Below are positions 25,145 through 33,874 of a stretch of DNA of 64,000 nucleotides, piece after piece; position 1 is the stretch's first letter, and each line of letters begins with the position of its first letter. The DNA comes from Treponema sp. (lineage in GTDB: Bacteria; Spirochaetota; Spirochaetia; Treponematales; Treponemataceae). Position numbers and translations under genes: made by a program. The notes under the pieces were generated by a model. That model was given only the letters and a program-made list of their open reading frames with translations, did not search any database and was not told where the DNA came from. The stretch spans positions 1,612,001 to 1,676,000 of the forward strand of contig CP091737.1 of NCBI GenBank assembly GCA_022010055.1. Reading direction: 5' to 3'.

Positions 25145-25561
25145 TTAAAATGGGATGTCCTCAGGAAAAGCCTCTCCATCAAAGGCGTTTGCTACAGATT
25201 GAACATTCTTAGGAACTTCTTCCTGTTTTTGAGTGTTGCTCTTGCCTCCTAAGAGCTGAATTGTTTCAGCCTGAAAATAGACTTTTGAATTTTTCTTGCC
25301 GTCCTTTTCCCAGCGTTCCTGACGGAAACATCCTTCAATTGCTATCTGCGTTCCTTTTATAAGAAAAGGAACTATGCCTGTGGATTTACAGTTGTGCCGG
25401 ATTTCAAAGAATGATGTTTCATCAACCCATTCTCCATTTCTTTTTGTCGTGTAGCTATTTGCAACGGACAGGCGGATGACCGAGCCACCGTTATCAAATG
25501 TCCTTACTTCTGCATCTCTTGTAAGGCGACCGATCATTGCAAATTCATTCAAGTCTTTCAT
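25145..25561 (-). CDS. ssb: Single-stranded DNA-binding protein
   Basis: 138 aa, normal SSB length. The OB fold (1-105) has the family blocks MIGRLTRDAEVR and VYFQAETIQLL. A flexible tail ends in EDIPF, the acidic tip through which SSB recruits repair proteins. Overlaps the Rad52-type gene start by 4 bp, so the pair works in recombination and replication. Confidence 0.93.
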   Translation of the reverse strand: MKDLNEFAMIGRLTRDAEVRTFDNGGSVIRLSVANSYTTKRNGEWVDETSFFEIRHNCKSTGIVPFLIKGTQIAIEGCFRQERWEKDGKKNSKVYFQAETIQLLGGKSNTQKQEEVPKNVQSVANAFDGEAFPEDIPF

Positions 25562-26271
25562 TTATGCTCCTTGTTTCTGTTGTCGTGAAACGCAACAATT
25601 AGAATTTTTCGCATTGCGTCGATATTTCTGGCATCTATGCTTTTCCGGGCTTTATCCGATTCTTCGTCAGAAAGAATTCCACTGTTCATAAAGTCAATCA
25701 GATTGTTTTTGATTGTTTCATAGTCGTTATTCTGGGTTTTCAAGTCAGCAGGACTGTTCCGGTTTTCTTTATGTTCAGTGGAATTCTTTGGTAATGCCCA
25801 AGAAGGAAGTTCTGGAGGATTCCATCTGAATCTTTCCTTCTCTTTTGTCTGTCCTGAGAATCTTCCAGATGGAGTTATCTCAGCCCAGCTGTCCTTCAAG
25901 TTATAGAGGTAGCGTCCTACTCCAAAAAGGACTGCGGCACGTTTGATTGCTCCTGAGATTCCGCCTTTCACCGCCTCTATGTCAGTGCTGTCGGCTCCAT
26001 CTGTCCGTGAAATCCATTCCGTAGAGCCGTCGTCGTGGTCAACTCTTATCGAAAGAGTGCAGAGATATGCGTCTCCCTGCTTTTCGATAGATGATTGCCA
26101 GCCGTCCGGTCCACAAACCTCGTCAAGACGTTCCTGAACAGCTCTTGATGTTATGTAGGCAAGTGGCTTCGCCCAGAAGTTGCCGTTTGTCTTGCCGCAC
26201 GACTGCAAACGCCATTCGATGTCGGACTCCGCGAACGGCTCTTTCAATTTGCTCATTTCGCTTGTTTTCAT
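25558..26271 (-). CDS. Rad52/22-type single-strand annealing protein
   Basis: 237 aa. Residues 10-140 match the Rad52 family layout: YITSRAVQERLDEVCGPDGW, then AVKGGISGAIKRAAVLFGVGRYLY. Anneals complementary single strands in phage recombination with SSB. Disordered C-terminal tail. Confidence 0.85.
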   Translation of the reverse strand: MKTSEMSKLKEPFAESDIEWRLQSCGKTNGNFWAKPLAYITSRAVQERLDEVCGPDGWQSSIEKQGDAYLCTLSIRVDHDDGSTEWISRTDGADSTDIEAVKGGISGAIKRAAVLFGVGRYLYNLKDSWAEITPSGRFSGQTKEKERFRWNPPELPSWALPKNSTEHKENRNSPADLKTQNNDYETIKNNLIDFMNSGILSDEESDKARKSIDARNIDAMRKILIVAFHDNRNKEHK

Positions 26272-26305
26272 AGTCTGCTCCTTGCTCCTGCTTTCACAGA
26301 AGCTG

Positions 26306-26587
26306 CTAATATTTTCTAGTTTTTTTTAGGATGAAATTTTCGACCTCGGCTTTATCGAAAAGCCAGTTCTTGCCAATTCGGCAGCGTGGGATTGCTCTTG
26401 GGATTTTTGTAGGTTCGCAGCGTAGTTTTGTCGCGACCTCTTCTCTTGTCATAAGGATATGCGGTTCCTTCAGTTTTGCGAGGATAAGTTCATTCTCATT
26501 GAGCAAATCCCTTATCTGGGCATCATTCTGCTGAAACCTTGCGATTACATCTTCCTTTACAAGTACGTCGGTTCTTAAATCTATCAT
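26306..26587 (-). CDS. Excisionase-family DNA-binding protein
   Basis: 93 aa. The C-terminal half (MTREEVATKLRCEPTKI, then CRIGKNWLFDKAEVENFI) is the winged-helix fold of excisionase/MerR-like proteins; a coiled coil precedes it. Just upstream lie three copies of a palindromic operator, so it may regulate itself or bind them. No integrase is in the window. Confidence 0.7.
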   Translation of the reverse strand: MIDLRTDVLVKEDVIARFQQNDAQIRDLLNENELILAKLKEPHILMTREEVATKLRCEPTKIPRAIPRCRIGKNWLFDKAEVENFILKKTRKY

Positions 26588-26589
26588 AA

Positions 26590-26667
26590 TTGTATTTTAC
26601 AACTGCAAGTTGTAAAATACAACTTAAAAATGGCTTTTTTTATAGTTTTTAGTTGTATTTTACAACT
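26590..26667. promoter_or_regulatory. Cluster of three palindromic operators
   Basis: TTGTATTTTACAA (26590-26602), AGTTGTAAAATACAACT (26608-26624) and AGTTGTATTTTACAACT (26651-26667). The first two also form one larger inverted repeat around GCA. They lie 3-80 bases upstream of the excisionase-like gene. Confidence 0.75.
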
Positions 26668-26708
26668 ATTACAATACAAATATAGCGTGTTACTTGCAGA
26701 AAAAAGAC

Positions 26709-26740
26709 AAAAAAAATACCGTGTATCGGACTACACGGTA
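26709..26740 (-). terminator. Terminator after the 359-aa membrane protein
   Basis: Minus strand: TACCGTGT / ACACGGTA with an 8-nt loop and eight T. Confidence 0.8.
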
Positions 26741-26747
26741 TCAGTGG

Positions 26748-26764
26748 AGTTGTAAATTACAACT
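26748..26764. promoter_or_regulatory. Palindromic operator overlapping a stop codon
   Basis: AGTTGTAAATTACAACT, identical in its core to the copy before the late operon (50005). It touches the last base of the 359-aa gene. Confidence 0.6.
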
Positions 26765-27843
26765 TAGTCATCAAATTTTATAGGATTATCTTCGCGTCGC
26801 TTCTGTTCTTTTGTGCTATCAAAGACGGATTTTGCGGCAAGGACGGCAAGCACAGTCGTTGCGGATTTTATTTCATCATCCGTCATGCAGGTATCTTCAT
26901 ATAAGTATTTAGGAAGAAATATAGTAAGAAAAAAGCTAGCAAAGACTATTGTAACTGGATATAAAAACGCAGCTACAACAGGTCCTAATATAAATGGGGT
27001 TATTAGAGCGTCAACAATATCGCTTTTTAAGCGATATGGCTCATATTTCTCAGCAATAGAAAACCAAAAATCAGAAGTTGTTATTTTCACACTTAGCCAT
27101 TCTATAAAATAACTTACCTCGTCTTTTAAGAAAGTGTATGTAAAATAAACCTTTGCCATGAGATTCCATTTCCTCTTGTGTTCTCTTGTATATTGATGAA
27201 ATTCTTTCATACTTTCTCTATATTTTTGAGTAGAACCTTCGGGGTCTTTGAAATCCGCCCATATTCTTGCCCTTTCAGTTTTGTATCTAGTTTTTCTTTC
27301 CTCTTTCGTTTCTATTGTTGGCAACAGCTTAGAATTGTTGTGATAGAAATCCTCGCCATGCAGAATAGCGGTTTCTCTGTTATAAACATAATCGAAATTA
27401 TTATACTCTCCTTTTTTTATATCAATAAAAATTTTAGTTAGATTTATTGTAGTAAGAGCCAGGAATGGAAAACCTGCAACTATAAAGCACATAATTATAA
27501 AAGCCCTTACGTATGGTTTTTCAAAAAATGGCGTTCTTAGCTTTCCCTCTTTTCTTAAAGACCATATCATTCTATTTTTGTCTTGTTGTGTAACTTCCGG
27601 TTTTCCGTTTATAACATTAAGAGCCGCAACAGGGCTTAACCAGACTGCGACTCCATCCACAATCTTTGACACCTTGAAGTCATCTGTCAAGATATAACCT
27701 TTTGCTTTCAGACGTTCTTTTAAGCCGGGAAGATTTTCTCTCGCCATACGCAGCTTTTCGTCATATTCAGCCTTGAGTTTCTCTCTTAGCTCTTTTTTTT
27801 CGTCTATAGTCATATCTTTTGTATTAATAATTTTTTTTCGCAT
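26764..27843 (-). CDS. Membrane protein with long soluble loop
   Basis: 359 aa. Transmembrane stretches near 110-133 (AFIIMCFIVAGFPFLALTTI) and about 275-310 (VAAFLYPVTIVFASFFLTI), a charged coiled coil at 10-50 and a large soluble region between the membrane parts. No family recognised. With the next membrane gene it forms a unit that may be expressed in the lysogen; a superinfection-exclusion role is speculation. Confidence 0.6.
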   Translation of the reverse strand: MRKKIINTKDMTIDEKKELREKLKAEYDEKLRMARENLPGLKERLKAKGYILTDDFKVSKIVDGVAVWLSPVAALNVINGKPEVTQQDKNRMIWSLRKEGKLRTPFFEKPYVRAFIIMCFIVAGFPFLALTTINLTKIFIDIKKGEYNNFDYVYNRETAILHGEDFYHNNSKLLPTIETKEERKTRYKTERARIWADFKDPEGSTQKYRESMKEFHQYTREHKRKWNLMAKVYFTYTFLKDEVSYFIEWLSVKITTSDFWFSIAEKYEPYRLKSDIVDALITPFILGPVVAAFLYPVTIVFASFFLTIFLPKYLYEDTCMTDDEIKSATTVLAVLAAKSVFDSTKEQKRREDNPIKFDD

Positions 27844-27864
27844 ATCAAAAGCTCCTTTTTTTTA

Positions 27865-28137
27865 TTAAAGCAAGGTGATGGCGGCAGCCAAAACCATAAG
27901 AAAGAAAGCTGATGTTGATATAATTGTGATAAATACTATGAACTTTTCTCGCCAGGACATTGTGCTGTTTTTTAGTTTTATCCCATCCTCTGTGTAGTAT
28001 ATGTTTCTGTTTTTACGGTTTTTAAAGAAAGTAAAAAAAGATTTTGCCAAGAATTTGATGATTTTATATGCCAGATAAAATGGAAGAATGATTATAATAA
28101 CTAAATACGAGAAGATTTTTAATAGTTTATCTTTCAT
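27865..28137 (-). CDS. Two-helix membrane protein, 90 aa
   Basis: Transmembrane segments about 8-30 and 66-88 with a basic, disordered loop (FFKNRKNRNIYY). No family recognised. Confidence 0.55.
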   Translation of the reverse strand: MKDKLLKIFSYLVIIIILPFYLAYKIIKFLAKSFFTFFKNRKNRNIYYTEDGIKLKNSTMSWREKFIVFITIISTSAFFLMVLAAAITLL

Positions 28138-28149
28138 AAAACCCTCTTT

Positions 28150-28716
28150 TTAATAAACAACTTTACGCTTCTCAATCGAGTAAAGATTTTTCAATGTTAC
28201 GATAATATGGTCTTTTAATTTGATATTGAAAGTTTTCATAATTTTTCTCGTAAGTTCTGTAAGTGCAATATCATCCTCTGACTCTTTTAGTGTTCCATTT
28301 GGATGATTATGTGCCATATAGATATAATCGGCTTTATGTTCCCTTGTCCTTTCTAGTACATAGCCAGAATCTGGAATTGCGGAATTTGCATTGCTCTCAA
28401 CAGTGCAGTTAAATACATCGCATACACTGTCATCAGACTTACAGGCGATAACAACAATTGACTCAGACGGAAGAGTTCCAAGATAACCAAGCAACTTCCA
28501 GAGATCGTTCTTTGTAACTATTCTTTTAACCTCAATAGGCTTTAAAAGTTTTTTGCTTATAAGTCTATTATATTCCTGCTCTCTTGAGGCAATATAATCC
28601 TTTTCTTTTTTTTGTTCCGCCTCATAGATATTGATTTCATCCAAGACTTTTCTTGCTCTTTCAGTCAGCTCTTCCACTGACATTTTACTATAGTCAATAT
28701 GACGCTTTTGTTTCAT
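28150..28716 (-). CDS. RadC/JAB-like protein
   Basis: 188 aa. The C-terminal MPN+ domain has HNHPNGTLKESEDDI, the H-x-H...S...D zinc site of the RadC/YeeS family, followed by the usual KLKDHIIV strand. N-terminal 60 residues are coiled coil. Family members occur in mobile elements; a role in DNA repair is uncertain. Confidence 0.8.
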   Translation of the reverse strand: MKQKRHIDYSKMSVEELTERARKVLDEINIYEAEQKKEKDYIASREQEYNRLISKKLLKPIEVKRIVTKNDLWKLLGYLGTLPSESIVVIACKSDDSVCDVFNCTVESNANSAIPDSGYVLERTREHKADYIYMAHNHPNGTLKESEDDIALTELTRKIMKTFNIKLKDHIIVTLKNLYSIEKRKVVY

Positions 28717-28742
28717 TTGACTCCCTTTTTTTCGCTGAATAA

Positions 28743-28777
28743 AAAACAGACTGCAAATTTGTGCAGCCTGTTTTTTT
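28743..28777. terminator. Bidirectional terminator
   Basis: ACAGACTGCA / TGCAGCCTGT with one mismatch. T8 follows on the plus strand and T6 on the minus strand. Lies between the lipoprotein gene and the RadC-like gene. Confidence 0.65.
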
Positions 28778-28796
28778 AGGATAAATTTTTGTTAAA

Positions 28797-29441
28797 TCAT
28801 TTCCAGATTAACTGATTAGCGTGTACGGCTGTATCAGTCTTATGTTTAAGATTGGTTTCATAGTATGAATATGCATCTGAAAAAATTTGATGTGCTCTAT
28901 CTCCGTATTCTTTAAGCTCGACCGCCTCGTTGCTATTTGTATAGAATCCTAAACGGATATTCTGATTATTGAGTATAAAATTGGTGAACCGCTCGTAATC
29001 TGACATCGATATTTCTTCTAAATAAATTGTATCTGTATAATCATTCATAAAATCGGAATCCATCTCGATTTTCGGAGTGCTTTTTATATTTATTGTAACT
29101 TTTTCCGACTCACCGAGAAAGATAAGTTTAGAGCATCTACATGGATTGTTTCTTCCTAGTTCAGAGGTTCTTATTTTCAGAAAACACATGACATAATCGT
29201 CTGATGTAGAAAATGTTGGCTCAATATAGAAGCCTGTTGTATATACACCTTTTTTTGTTGTGAAGTCTACTCCGATATTTTTATGTTCAATGTATGTTGT
29301 TCCGGCAAATTCGTCTGTTGATATTATCATATTTCCAGAGTGAATTTGCTTACTAGACGAGAACGTGCTTGAGCCGGTGCTCAAGCAGCTTGTAAAAAAA
29401 ACTGCGGTGATTGCAGTAATAATGATAGTTGAAAATTTCAT
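28797..29441 (-). CDS. Phage-borne lipoprotein
   Basis: 214 aa. Signal peptide 1-19 ending FFTSC, a lipobox with Cys 19. The mature part is strand-rich with an internal CRC. Flanked by a terminator and an A+T-rich gap, so it may be an independent unit expressed during lysogeny (surface change or exclusion of other phages). Function inferred only. Confidence 0.7.
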   Translation of the reverse strand: MKFSTIIITAITAVFFTSCLSTGSSTFSSSKQIHSGNMIISTDEFAGTTYIEHKNIGVDFTTKKGVYTTGFYIEPTFSTSDDYVMCFLKIRTSELGRNNPCRCSKLIFLGESEKVTINIKSTPKIEMDSDFMNDYTDTIYLEEISMSDYERFTNFILNNQNIRLGFYTNSNEAVELKEYGDRAHQIFSDAYSYYETNLKHKTDTAVHANQLIWK

Positions 29442-29511
29442 AAAAAACTCCTTTTTTTTGTTTATGTAATTTAATATATCTTAAACAGTCGATTATATTC
29501 AATCGCTTAGT

Positions 29512-29868
29512 TTAACACCACTGAGTTCCTAAAATCATACCCATAGTTTCTTCTGTAAGGCTAGAATCTTCTGTCGAATCAAATTCAAGAACCCATTTTT
29601 TAAGTTTTCGTTTTTTCTTTAATACGCAGAATCTGCATCCTAAATCTTTGCCTTCGTTCGCTGATATGATTCTTAGGCACATTTCCTTGTCTTTTTCCGG
29701 CAAGTCCTGTATTTTGTTCTGAGCGGAATCGGCGTTGAAGATATATCCACCATCCATTGTTCTTGTATTCTCGATTGTAATTATGTCTGGCATGGGGATT
29801 GGTGAGCAAATACGTTCAAGCCTCTTGATTTCTTTCACAAGAGCTTTTCTCTCCTCTTCCTTTGTCAT
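29512..29868 (-). CDS. Hypothetical protein, 118 aa
   Basis: Helical start, then CRFCVLKKKRKLKKW, a Cys pair beside a basic patch. No family recognised. Overlaps the upstream gene by 53 bp, more than usual. Confidence 0.5.
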   Translation of the reverse strand: MTKEEERKALVKEIKRLERICSPIPMPDIITIENTRTMDGGYIFNADSAQNKIQDLPEKDKEMCLRIISANEGKDLGCRFCVLKKKRKLKKWVLEFDSTEDSSLTEETMGMILGTQWC

Positions 29869-30085
29869 CTTTTTTTTCTCCTCTTTTTTTTACTGTTTTT
29901 CCTGCTTCTGCAATACCTTTTTCTTTTAAAGTTTTTCTTAAAAGGTCGATTGCAGCCGAAAGTTCTTCTCCGGCTTTTTGCGTTGTTGGATATTTTGATT
30001 TAACCACCCATTGTGCATTTCCTTTTGAATTAAGGCTGATTTCAAAGCTAGTATACGTTTCCAATTGAATATCGTTTAGTTCCAT
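29816..30085 (-). CDS. Hypothetical protein, 89 aa
   Basis: Strand-rich N-terminus (YTSFEISLNSKGNAQWVV) and a lysine-rich tail. One more A in the A8 run near 29890 would end it at an ATGA overlap with the next gene, so the long overlap may be an indel artefact. Confidence 0.5.
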   Translation of the reverse strand: MELNDIQLETYTSFEISLNSKGNAQWVVKSKYPTTQKAGEELSAAIDLLRKTLKEKGIAEAGKTVKKRGEKKDDKGRGEKSSCERNQEA

Positions 30086-30097
30086 TATTTCCGCTCC

Positions 30098-30460
30098 TTA
30101 TGCAGATTTGTTTATATTGTTCAGTTTTGCCACATCAAGCTGTTTGCCAAAACGTGTTTCCAAGAAGGCAAAAAATTCAGATAGATGTCTGAATTCTTTA
30201 CTCCATAATATTTTTTTCAGAAGTCCGAAGCCATCTGTAAGCATTATTAGGATAGTGCCGGATTCTGTAACATTTAACGAAAGCGTGTATGTGAAAGTTT
30301 TACCGCTATGAATAAAGATTCCACCTATTCCTAGAGATGTAGAGGTCAGTGGTTCAACAAACAAGTCTATACATCTCGGATGTAGTAATTCAATAATCAA
30401 TACGCCAAGATAGGAATTGACGATACATATCACATCTTCCTTTAGGTTGCTGTAATTCAT
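30098..30460 (-). CDS. Hypothetical protein, 120 aa
   Basis: Start at ATG 30460 after AAGGAG. Alternating strands with G-rich turns (SLGIGGIFIHSGKTFTY) and a helical C-terminus. No family recognised. Confidence 0.5.
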   Translation of the reverse strand: MNYSNLKEDVICIVNSYLGVLIIELLHPRCIDLFVEPLTSTSLGIGGIFIHSGKTFTYTLSLNVTESGTILIMLTDGFGLLKKILWSKEFRHLSEFFAFLETRFGKQLDVAKLNNINKSA

Positions 30461-30503
30461 ACACAAATCTCCTTTTTTTTTTTTTTTATGCTTGTATTTT
30501 ATG

Positions 30504-31068
30504 TTAGTTATCTTGTTGTTTTGTATTGACAGTGAGGCAAGGACGGACGAAAATGTCCTCATTGCTTGCGGTTTTTGAACCGACATATCCAGTGAAATAC
30601 GTAGCACAGAAATACGACGCCGACGATATATCCTTCAACCAATAACCTACAAAACACGATTCATCCTCCACAAAAGCGACCACGTTTTTTTTGCTCTTAA
30701 AAAATTGAAGTCCAAGGATTTCATCTTTTGAAAGCAGAGGCACCTTTGATACAGGTACACCTACATCTCTCATAGCATTTTTAAAGGCACTCCTCAGATA
30801 AGCACGTAGCTGTGTCTTTTTCCACTCTGTCGCATTGTTTAAGTCCATAGCAGATGTGAATAACGCATGGTTAAAGATGAGATAGATTTTGTCGTCCTTA
30901 ATGTTGTAGACAGTCGCCGTGTCTTTGACTATCTGCTCTTCAAAGAGCAGTTCTATGCCTCCTCCTACTACTGTTTAGGCACTGTGAACTCTGGAAGCTG
31001 AACGGTATCTCCAACGTCCAGTTCAGCCCATTTAATCTCATTCCATTCGTATTCTTTAGTTACTTTCA
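30504..31068 (-). CDS. Hypothetical protein, frameshifted
   Basis: Starts MKVTKEYEWNEIKWAELD at 31068. One A missing near 30978 (AAACAG read for AAAACAG) joins it to VVGGGIELLFEEQIVKDT and a long second part (188 aa). The 5' end, including the ribosome binding region, is duplicated at 34536-34573. Confidence 0.55.
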
Positions 31069-31074
31069 TTTTTA
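31037..31074. repeat. 38-bp gene-start repeat, copy 1
   Basis: About 37 of 38 bases identical to 34536-34573. Encodes MKVTKEYEWNE at the start of two different genes. Confidence 0.8.
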
Positions 31075-31313
31075 TTCCTCTTATATCTTCTATTCTTCCA
31101 GAAAAGCACACAATCCCTTATCTTTTCAGCCGCGGCTATACGCTCCTCAGATAATTTTATAGACCTTACATTATTGAATACTCTACGATACATTGAATCT
31201 ATATCATAGCAAGTCTTACTATATTTCTTACATAGAGGGCAAGAAATACATATGGTACCTATTGGTCTTATAAGCCTAGCATAGCTACATAAATAGCAGA
31301 AATTGTAATTCAA
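31056..31313 (-). CDS. Cysteine-rich protein, TTG start
   Basis: 85 aa: FCYLCSYARL and CISCPLCKKYSKTC, two or three Cys pairs likely binding zinc, then a basic helix. The TTG start overlaps the previous stop. Confidence 0.5.
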   Translation of the reverse strand: MNYNFCYLCSYARLIRPIGTICISCPLCKKYSKTCYDIDSMYRRVFNNVRSIKLSEERIAAAEKIRDCVLFWKNRRYKRNKNESN

Positions 31314-31456
31314 ATAACGCTTGTCGTCGTAGTTGATTTCCCTAAATATGCAATCTTGATGTCAGTCAAACTAGCCTGCGGATGTGCTTTGAGTTGACCT
31401 ACAATATAGTTCCACATCTTATAGTGATGGTAGTAATAATACAGTTTCTTAAACAT
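31310..31456 (-). CDS. Hypothetical protein, 48 aa
   Basis: MFKKLYYYYHHYKMWNYIV, then a helix and strand. GGAGG ribosome binding site. Overlaps both neighbours. No family recognised. Confidence 0.5.
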   Translation of the reverse strand: MFKKLYYYYHHYKMWNYIVGQLKAHPQASLTDIKIAYLGKSTTTTSVI

Positions 31457-31458
31457 TT

Positions 31459-31983
31459 CTATTCCTCCTCTTTAACTCCGCACGGCGAGCCGTCAAGATA
31501 GGTGAAGTGCATAAAGAGTTCGTCTAACGTGAACTCATTTTCATCATCACATGACCGACCGACAACTACAGTATTACTTTTTTTGTAAAATCCTATAACT
31601 TCCAATATTTCATCCCTATATCTGTCCTCAGGTTTACCCTTGACCCAAATCCGTGGAAGACAGTGCTCCTGCGGTATAAGGTTGAAGTGTCTACAAAAGT
31701 GGTCAACCATTTCATCCGTATCCCTATATGGTTGCAGCTTCTTTTTTTCAGGCTCCTCAACAAGATAGAAGAGGGCATACTCAGATGTAAAGGCAGTTCC
31801 TATCTTGAACCTATAAACCTCTGACGTTGGGGTTATTCCGGTAAGGGTGTCATAATAAGTCTTGTTGTCGGAATTGACCCTCTCCTCCAAATCTTTAGGA
31901 CAGTCAGCATAGTAGCCTTTACTGCCAATTTCCACTTCATCAGCGGTTATCACGGTATATACTTTGCTTTTGTCAAAATCCAT
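31459..31983 (-). CDS. FDxSKVY-family protein, intact copy
   Basis: 174 aa: MDFDKSKVYTVITADEV, SKGYYADCPKDLEERV, then FYLVEEPEKKK, IWVKGKPED, and closing HFTYLDGSPCGVKEEE. This uninterrupted member shows that the broken copies at 18909, 19464 and 22272 were single genes. Unknown function. Confidence 0.7.
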   Translation of the reverse strand: MDFDKSKVYTVITADEVEIGSKGYYADCPKDLEERVNSDNKTYYDTLTGITPTSEVYRFKIGTAFTSEYALFYLVEEPEKKKLQPYRDTDEMVDHFCRHFNLIPQEHCLPRIWVKGKPEDRYRDEILEVIGFYKKSNTVVVGRSCDDENEFTLDELFMHFTYLDGSPCGVKEEE

Positions 31984-32005
31984 TGTTCTATTCCTCCGTA
32001 TCTTT

Positions 32006-32221
32006 TTAAGCCTTGATGTCAGCACGCAAAATGTCAATACTATTAACATTGATGGCTTCAGTATTATTTATATGTTCAAGTTTCGAGCGTGTCGGTCTGT
32101 ACCGCTCTGAACCGTCCTTATTGAATCCCTGATGGACGATTGTTTTTTCAGTTCTTTTGACAATTAAAACTGAATCCCCGAATACATTTCTGTATTTCTT
32201 GCCGATTTTAAATCTTTCCAT
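32006..32221 (-). CDS. Hypothetical protein, 71 aa
   Basis: ATG 32221 after AAGGAG. Strand-rich (VFGDSVLIVKRTEKTIVHQGF), probably a small beta fold. No family recognised. Confidence 0.55.
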   Translation of the reverse strand: MERFKIGKKYRNVFGDSVLIVKRTEKTIVHQGFNKDGSERYRPTRSKLEHINNTEAINVNSIDILRADIKA

Positions 32222-32225
32222 ATTA

Positions 32226-32452
32226 TCACTCCTTTTTATTCCCTTTATTCCCCGTCTTCCTGTCAAACTCCTCCGCATTGTTGATTATGCTCACCAGGTC
32301 GTCATGCAGAAGACAAAGAGTATCTCTCTGGTCAGCACTGAAAGATTCATTTCGGAAAGTTCGTCAAGGAGACCGAGATAATGCCTTTCCGCATATTCGG
32401 CAAAAGACCTCCAGCTTAAGAAATCACCTACAACAAGTTTTTCCATAGTCAT
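32226..32452 (-). CDS. Hypothetical protein, frameshifted
   Basis: MTMEKLVVGDFLSWRSF... One base is missing near 32338; restoring it gives DQRDTLCLLHDDLVSIINN and a basic tail (75 aa). Helical. No family recognised. Confidence 0.5.
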
Positions 32453-32469
32453 TTTCTCCTTACTATGTG

Positions 32470-32729
32470 TTAAAAAGTTATTCTTATCTCACCGGGCTTG
32501 ATATGCAGGAACTGTGTCTGTCCGTCCTCAAATTCGATTATGAAGTCTATCGAATCTTCGGAGAATTTAAGAAGACTTATGTCGCATATAAGGTATTCTG
32601 TGCGGTTATAACTAAGGTCAATCACTTCTTTGTACGTGCCATTGAAATTCTTCTCAATATGTTTCTCTGTGCCTCGCACCTCTCTTTAAGGTCTGCAAAC
32701 TTCGCTTCAAGTTTATCCATCATTGTCAT
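32470..32729 (-). CDS. Hypothetical protein, frameshifted
   Basis: MTMMDKLEAKFADLK, then after one missing base near 32682 RGTEKHIEKNFNGTY and a strand-rich end (86 aa). No family recognised. Confidence 0.5.
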
Positions 32730-32743
32730 AGGTTCACTCCTTT

Positions 32744-33049
32744 TTAATATATATTCATTGTTACAAGCTGATGCTCAAGCACGGCTTGGTCAAATATTTG
32801 AGAGGAATCTTCTGAATCATATTCCTCGCAAAGCCATTTACGAAGTTCTCTTGAAGTCCATTTTCTTCCGGTTAGTATTTTCATGTATTTTTTGAGCCAT
32901 TTTTCAGGCACTGTATACACAATCTCTTCCCATCCGTGTTCGGAATCTCCGTCATCAGAAGCAATCGCAAGGGCAAGAAGAGGTTCATGCTCTCCTATTG
33001 TCTTGCGTCCGCTCTGAAAAAATTTCTCATACTCTTTTATACTAAACAT
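32744..33049 (-). CDS. Hypothetical protein, 101 aa
   Basis: Helical, acidic; W-L-K-K-Y-M-K and KWTSRELRKWL segments. No family recognised. Confidence 0.5.
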   Translation of the reverse strand: MFSIKEYEKFFQSGRKTIGEHEPLLALAIASDDGDSEHGWEEIVYTVPEKWLKKYMKILTGRKWTSRELRKWLCEEYDSEDSSQIFDQAVLEHQLVTMNIY

Positions 33050-33464
33050 TTAATTCTCCCTGTTGTTGGCAAGCCTCAAATCCATTGGGAATCGGAACGG
33101 ATGTCTGCCAATAGATACCATCCTCCCTGTATGACCAGTCATTAAAATCTATGTGAATATCATTAACCTCTTCGCCTATCCTAATCTTGCAGAATCTGTA
33201 GCCGTCGGGAGCCTCGCCTTTTGCTGCCATTGATTTTAACTTGTCGAGAACTGATTCCACGGATAGAATGTCGTTGTAGTCCGGGCACCACTGGATAGAA
33301 TCCCATTGGATTATATAGTCTGTTCCACAGTCTCTGTCGCGGCTGAGAATTCTGTCGGGAATGAAAAAGCCACCGAAGGATTCGTTGTATTCATCCATTG
33401 ATTTTTTCAGCATTTCATACCCTTTGTCCTGAATCTGAATAGTAACTTGTGAATAATATCCCAT
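33042..33464 (-). CDS. Hypothetical protein, 140 aa
   Basis: ATG 33464 after GGAG. MGYYSQVTIQIQDKGYEML, then a long acidic alpha/beta body with W/Y-rich blocks (QWDSIQWCPDY). It has the look of small antirestriction or modulator phage proteins, but no family can be named. Confidence 0.5.
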   Translation of the reverse strand: MGYYSQVTIQIQDKGYEMLKKSMDEYNESFGGFFIPDRILSRDRDCGTDYIIQWDSIQWCPDYNDILSVESVLDKLKSMAAKGEAPDGYRFCKIRIGEEVNDIHIDFNDWSYREDGIYWQTSVPIPNGFEACQQQGELNV

Positions 33465-33474
33465 CCTTATACTC

Positions 33475-33552
33475 CTATATGCCTTGATTTTCAGCTGGCA
33501 ATGGTCTGTAATCAATATGGTCTGCGACAATGATTACCTTGCGGCAATTCAT
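33475..33552 (-). CDS. 25-aa peptide
   Basis: MNCRKVIIVADHIDYRPL... starts inside the previous stop (ATGA), which supports translation. No function recognised. Confidence 0.35.
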   Translation of the reverse strand: MNCRKVIIVADHIDYRPLPAENQGI

Positions 33553-33803
33553 TTCTGTTTAACCTGTTTCAGTATTCCGACTATTCTGAGTTCTGTTCCA
33601 AGCCTTTTTTTTGAGACACTTTTGGCAATAAAGCCATAAGCGAACACTTCAAATTCGTATACAGCCTTATCTCCAGATAAGGATTTTTCGCTTATCTCAT
33701 TTCTTAATACGAACTGGCAGAAATCAGTTCCAGAATCCAATGTTGTTAGTTTTGATTTCTGGACGATAGTTCCTTCTATAACGAGGTTATTTATTTGGTG
33801 CAT
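33549..33803 (-). CDS. OB-fold, SSB-like protein
   Basis: 84 aa. NLVIEGTIVQKSKLT, a middle F-V-L-R block, YEFEVFAYGFIAK and LRIVGILKQ follow the strand order of the SSB OB fold, without a tail. Possibly a second single-strand binder. Confidence 0.6.
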   Translation of the reverse strand: MHQINNLVIEGTIVQKSKLTTLDSGTDFCQFVLRNEISEKSLSGDKAVYEFEVFAYGFIAKSVSKKRLGTELRIVGILKQVKQK

Positions 33804-33874
33804 ATTCTTATTCTCCTTGTGTTTCTTATGTTTTGTTTATCATTTTATTCAGACGGTTGGCTATGTACTTATAC

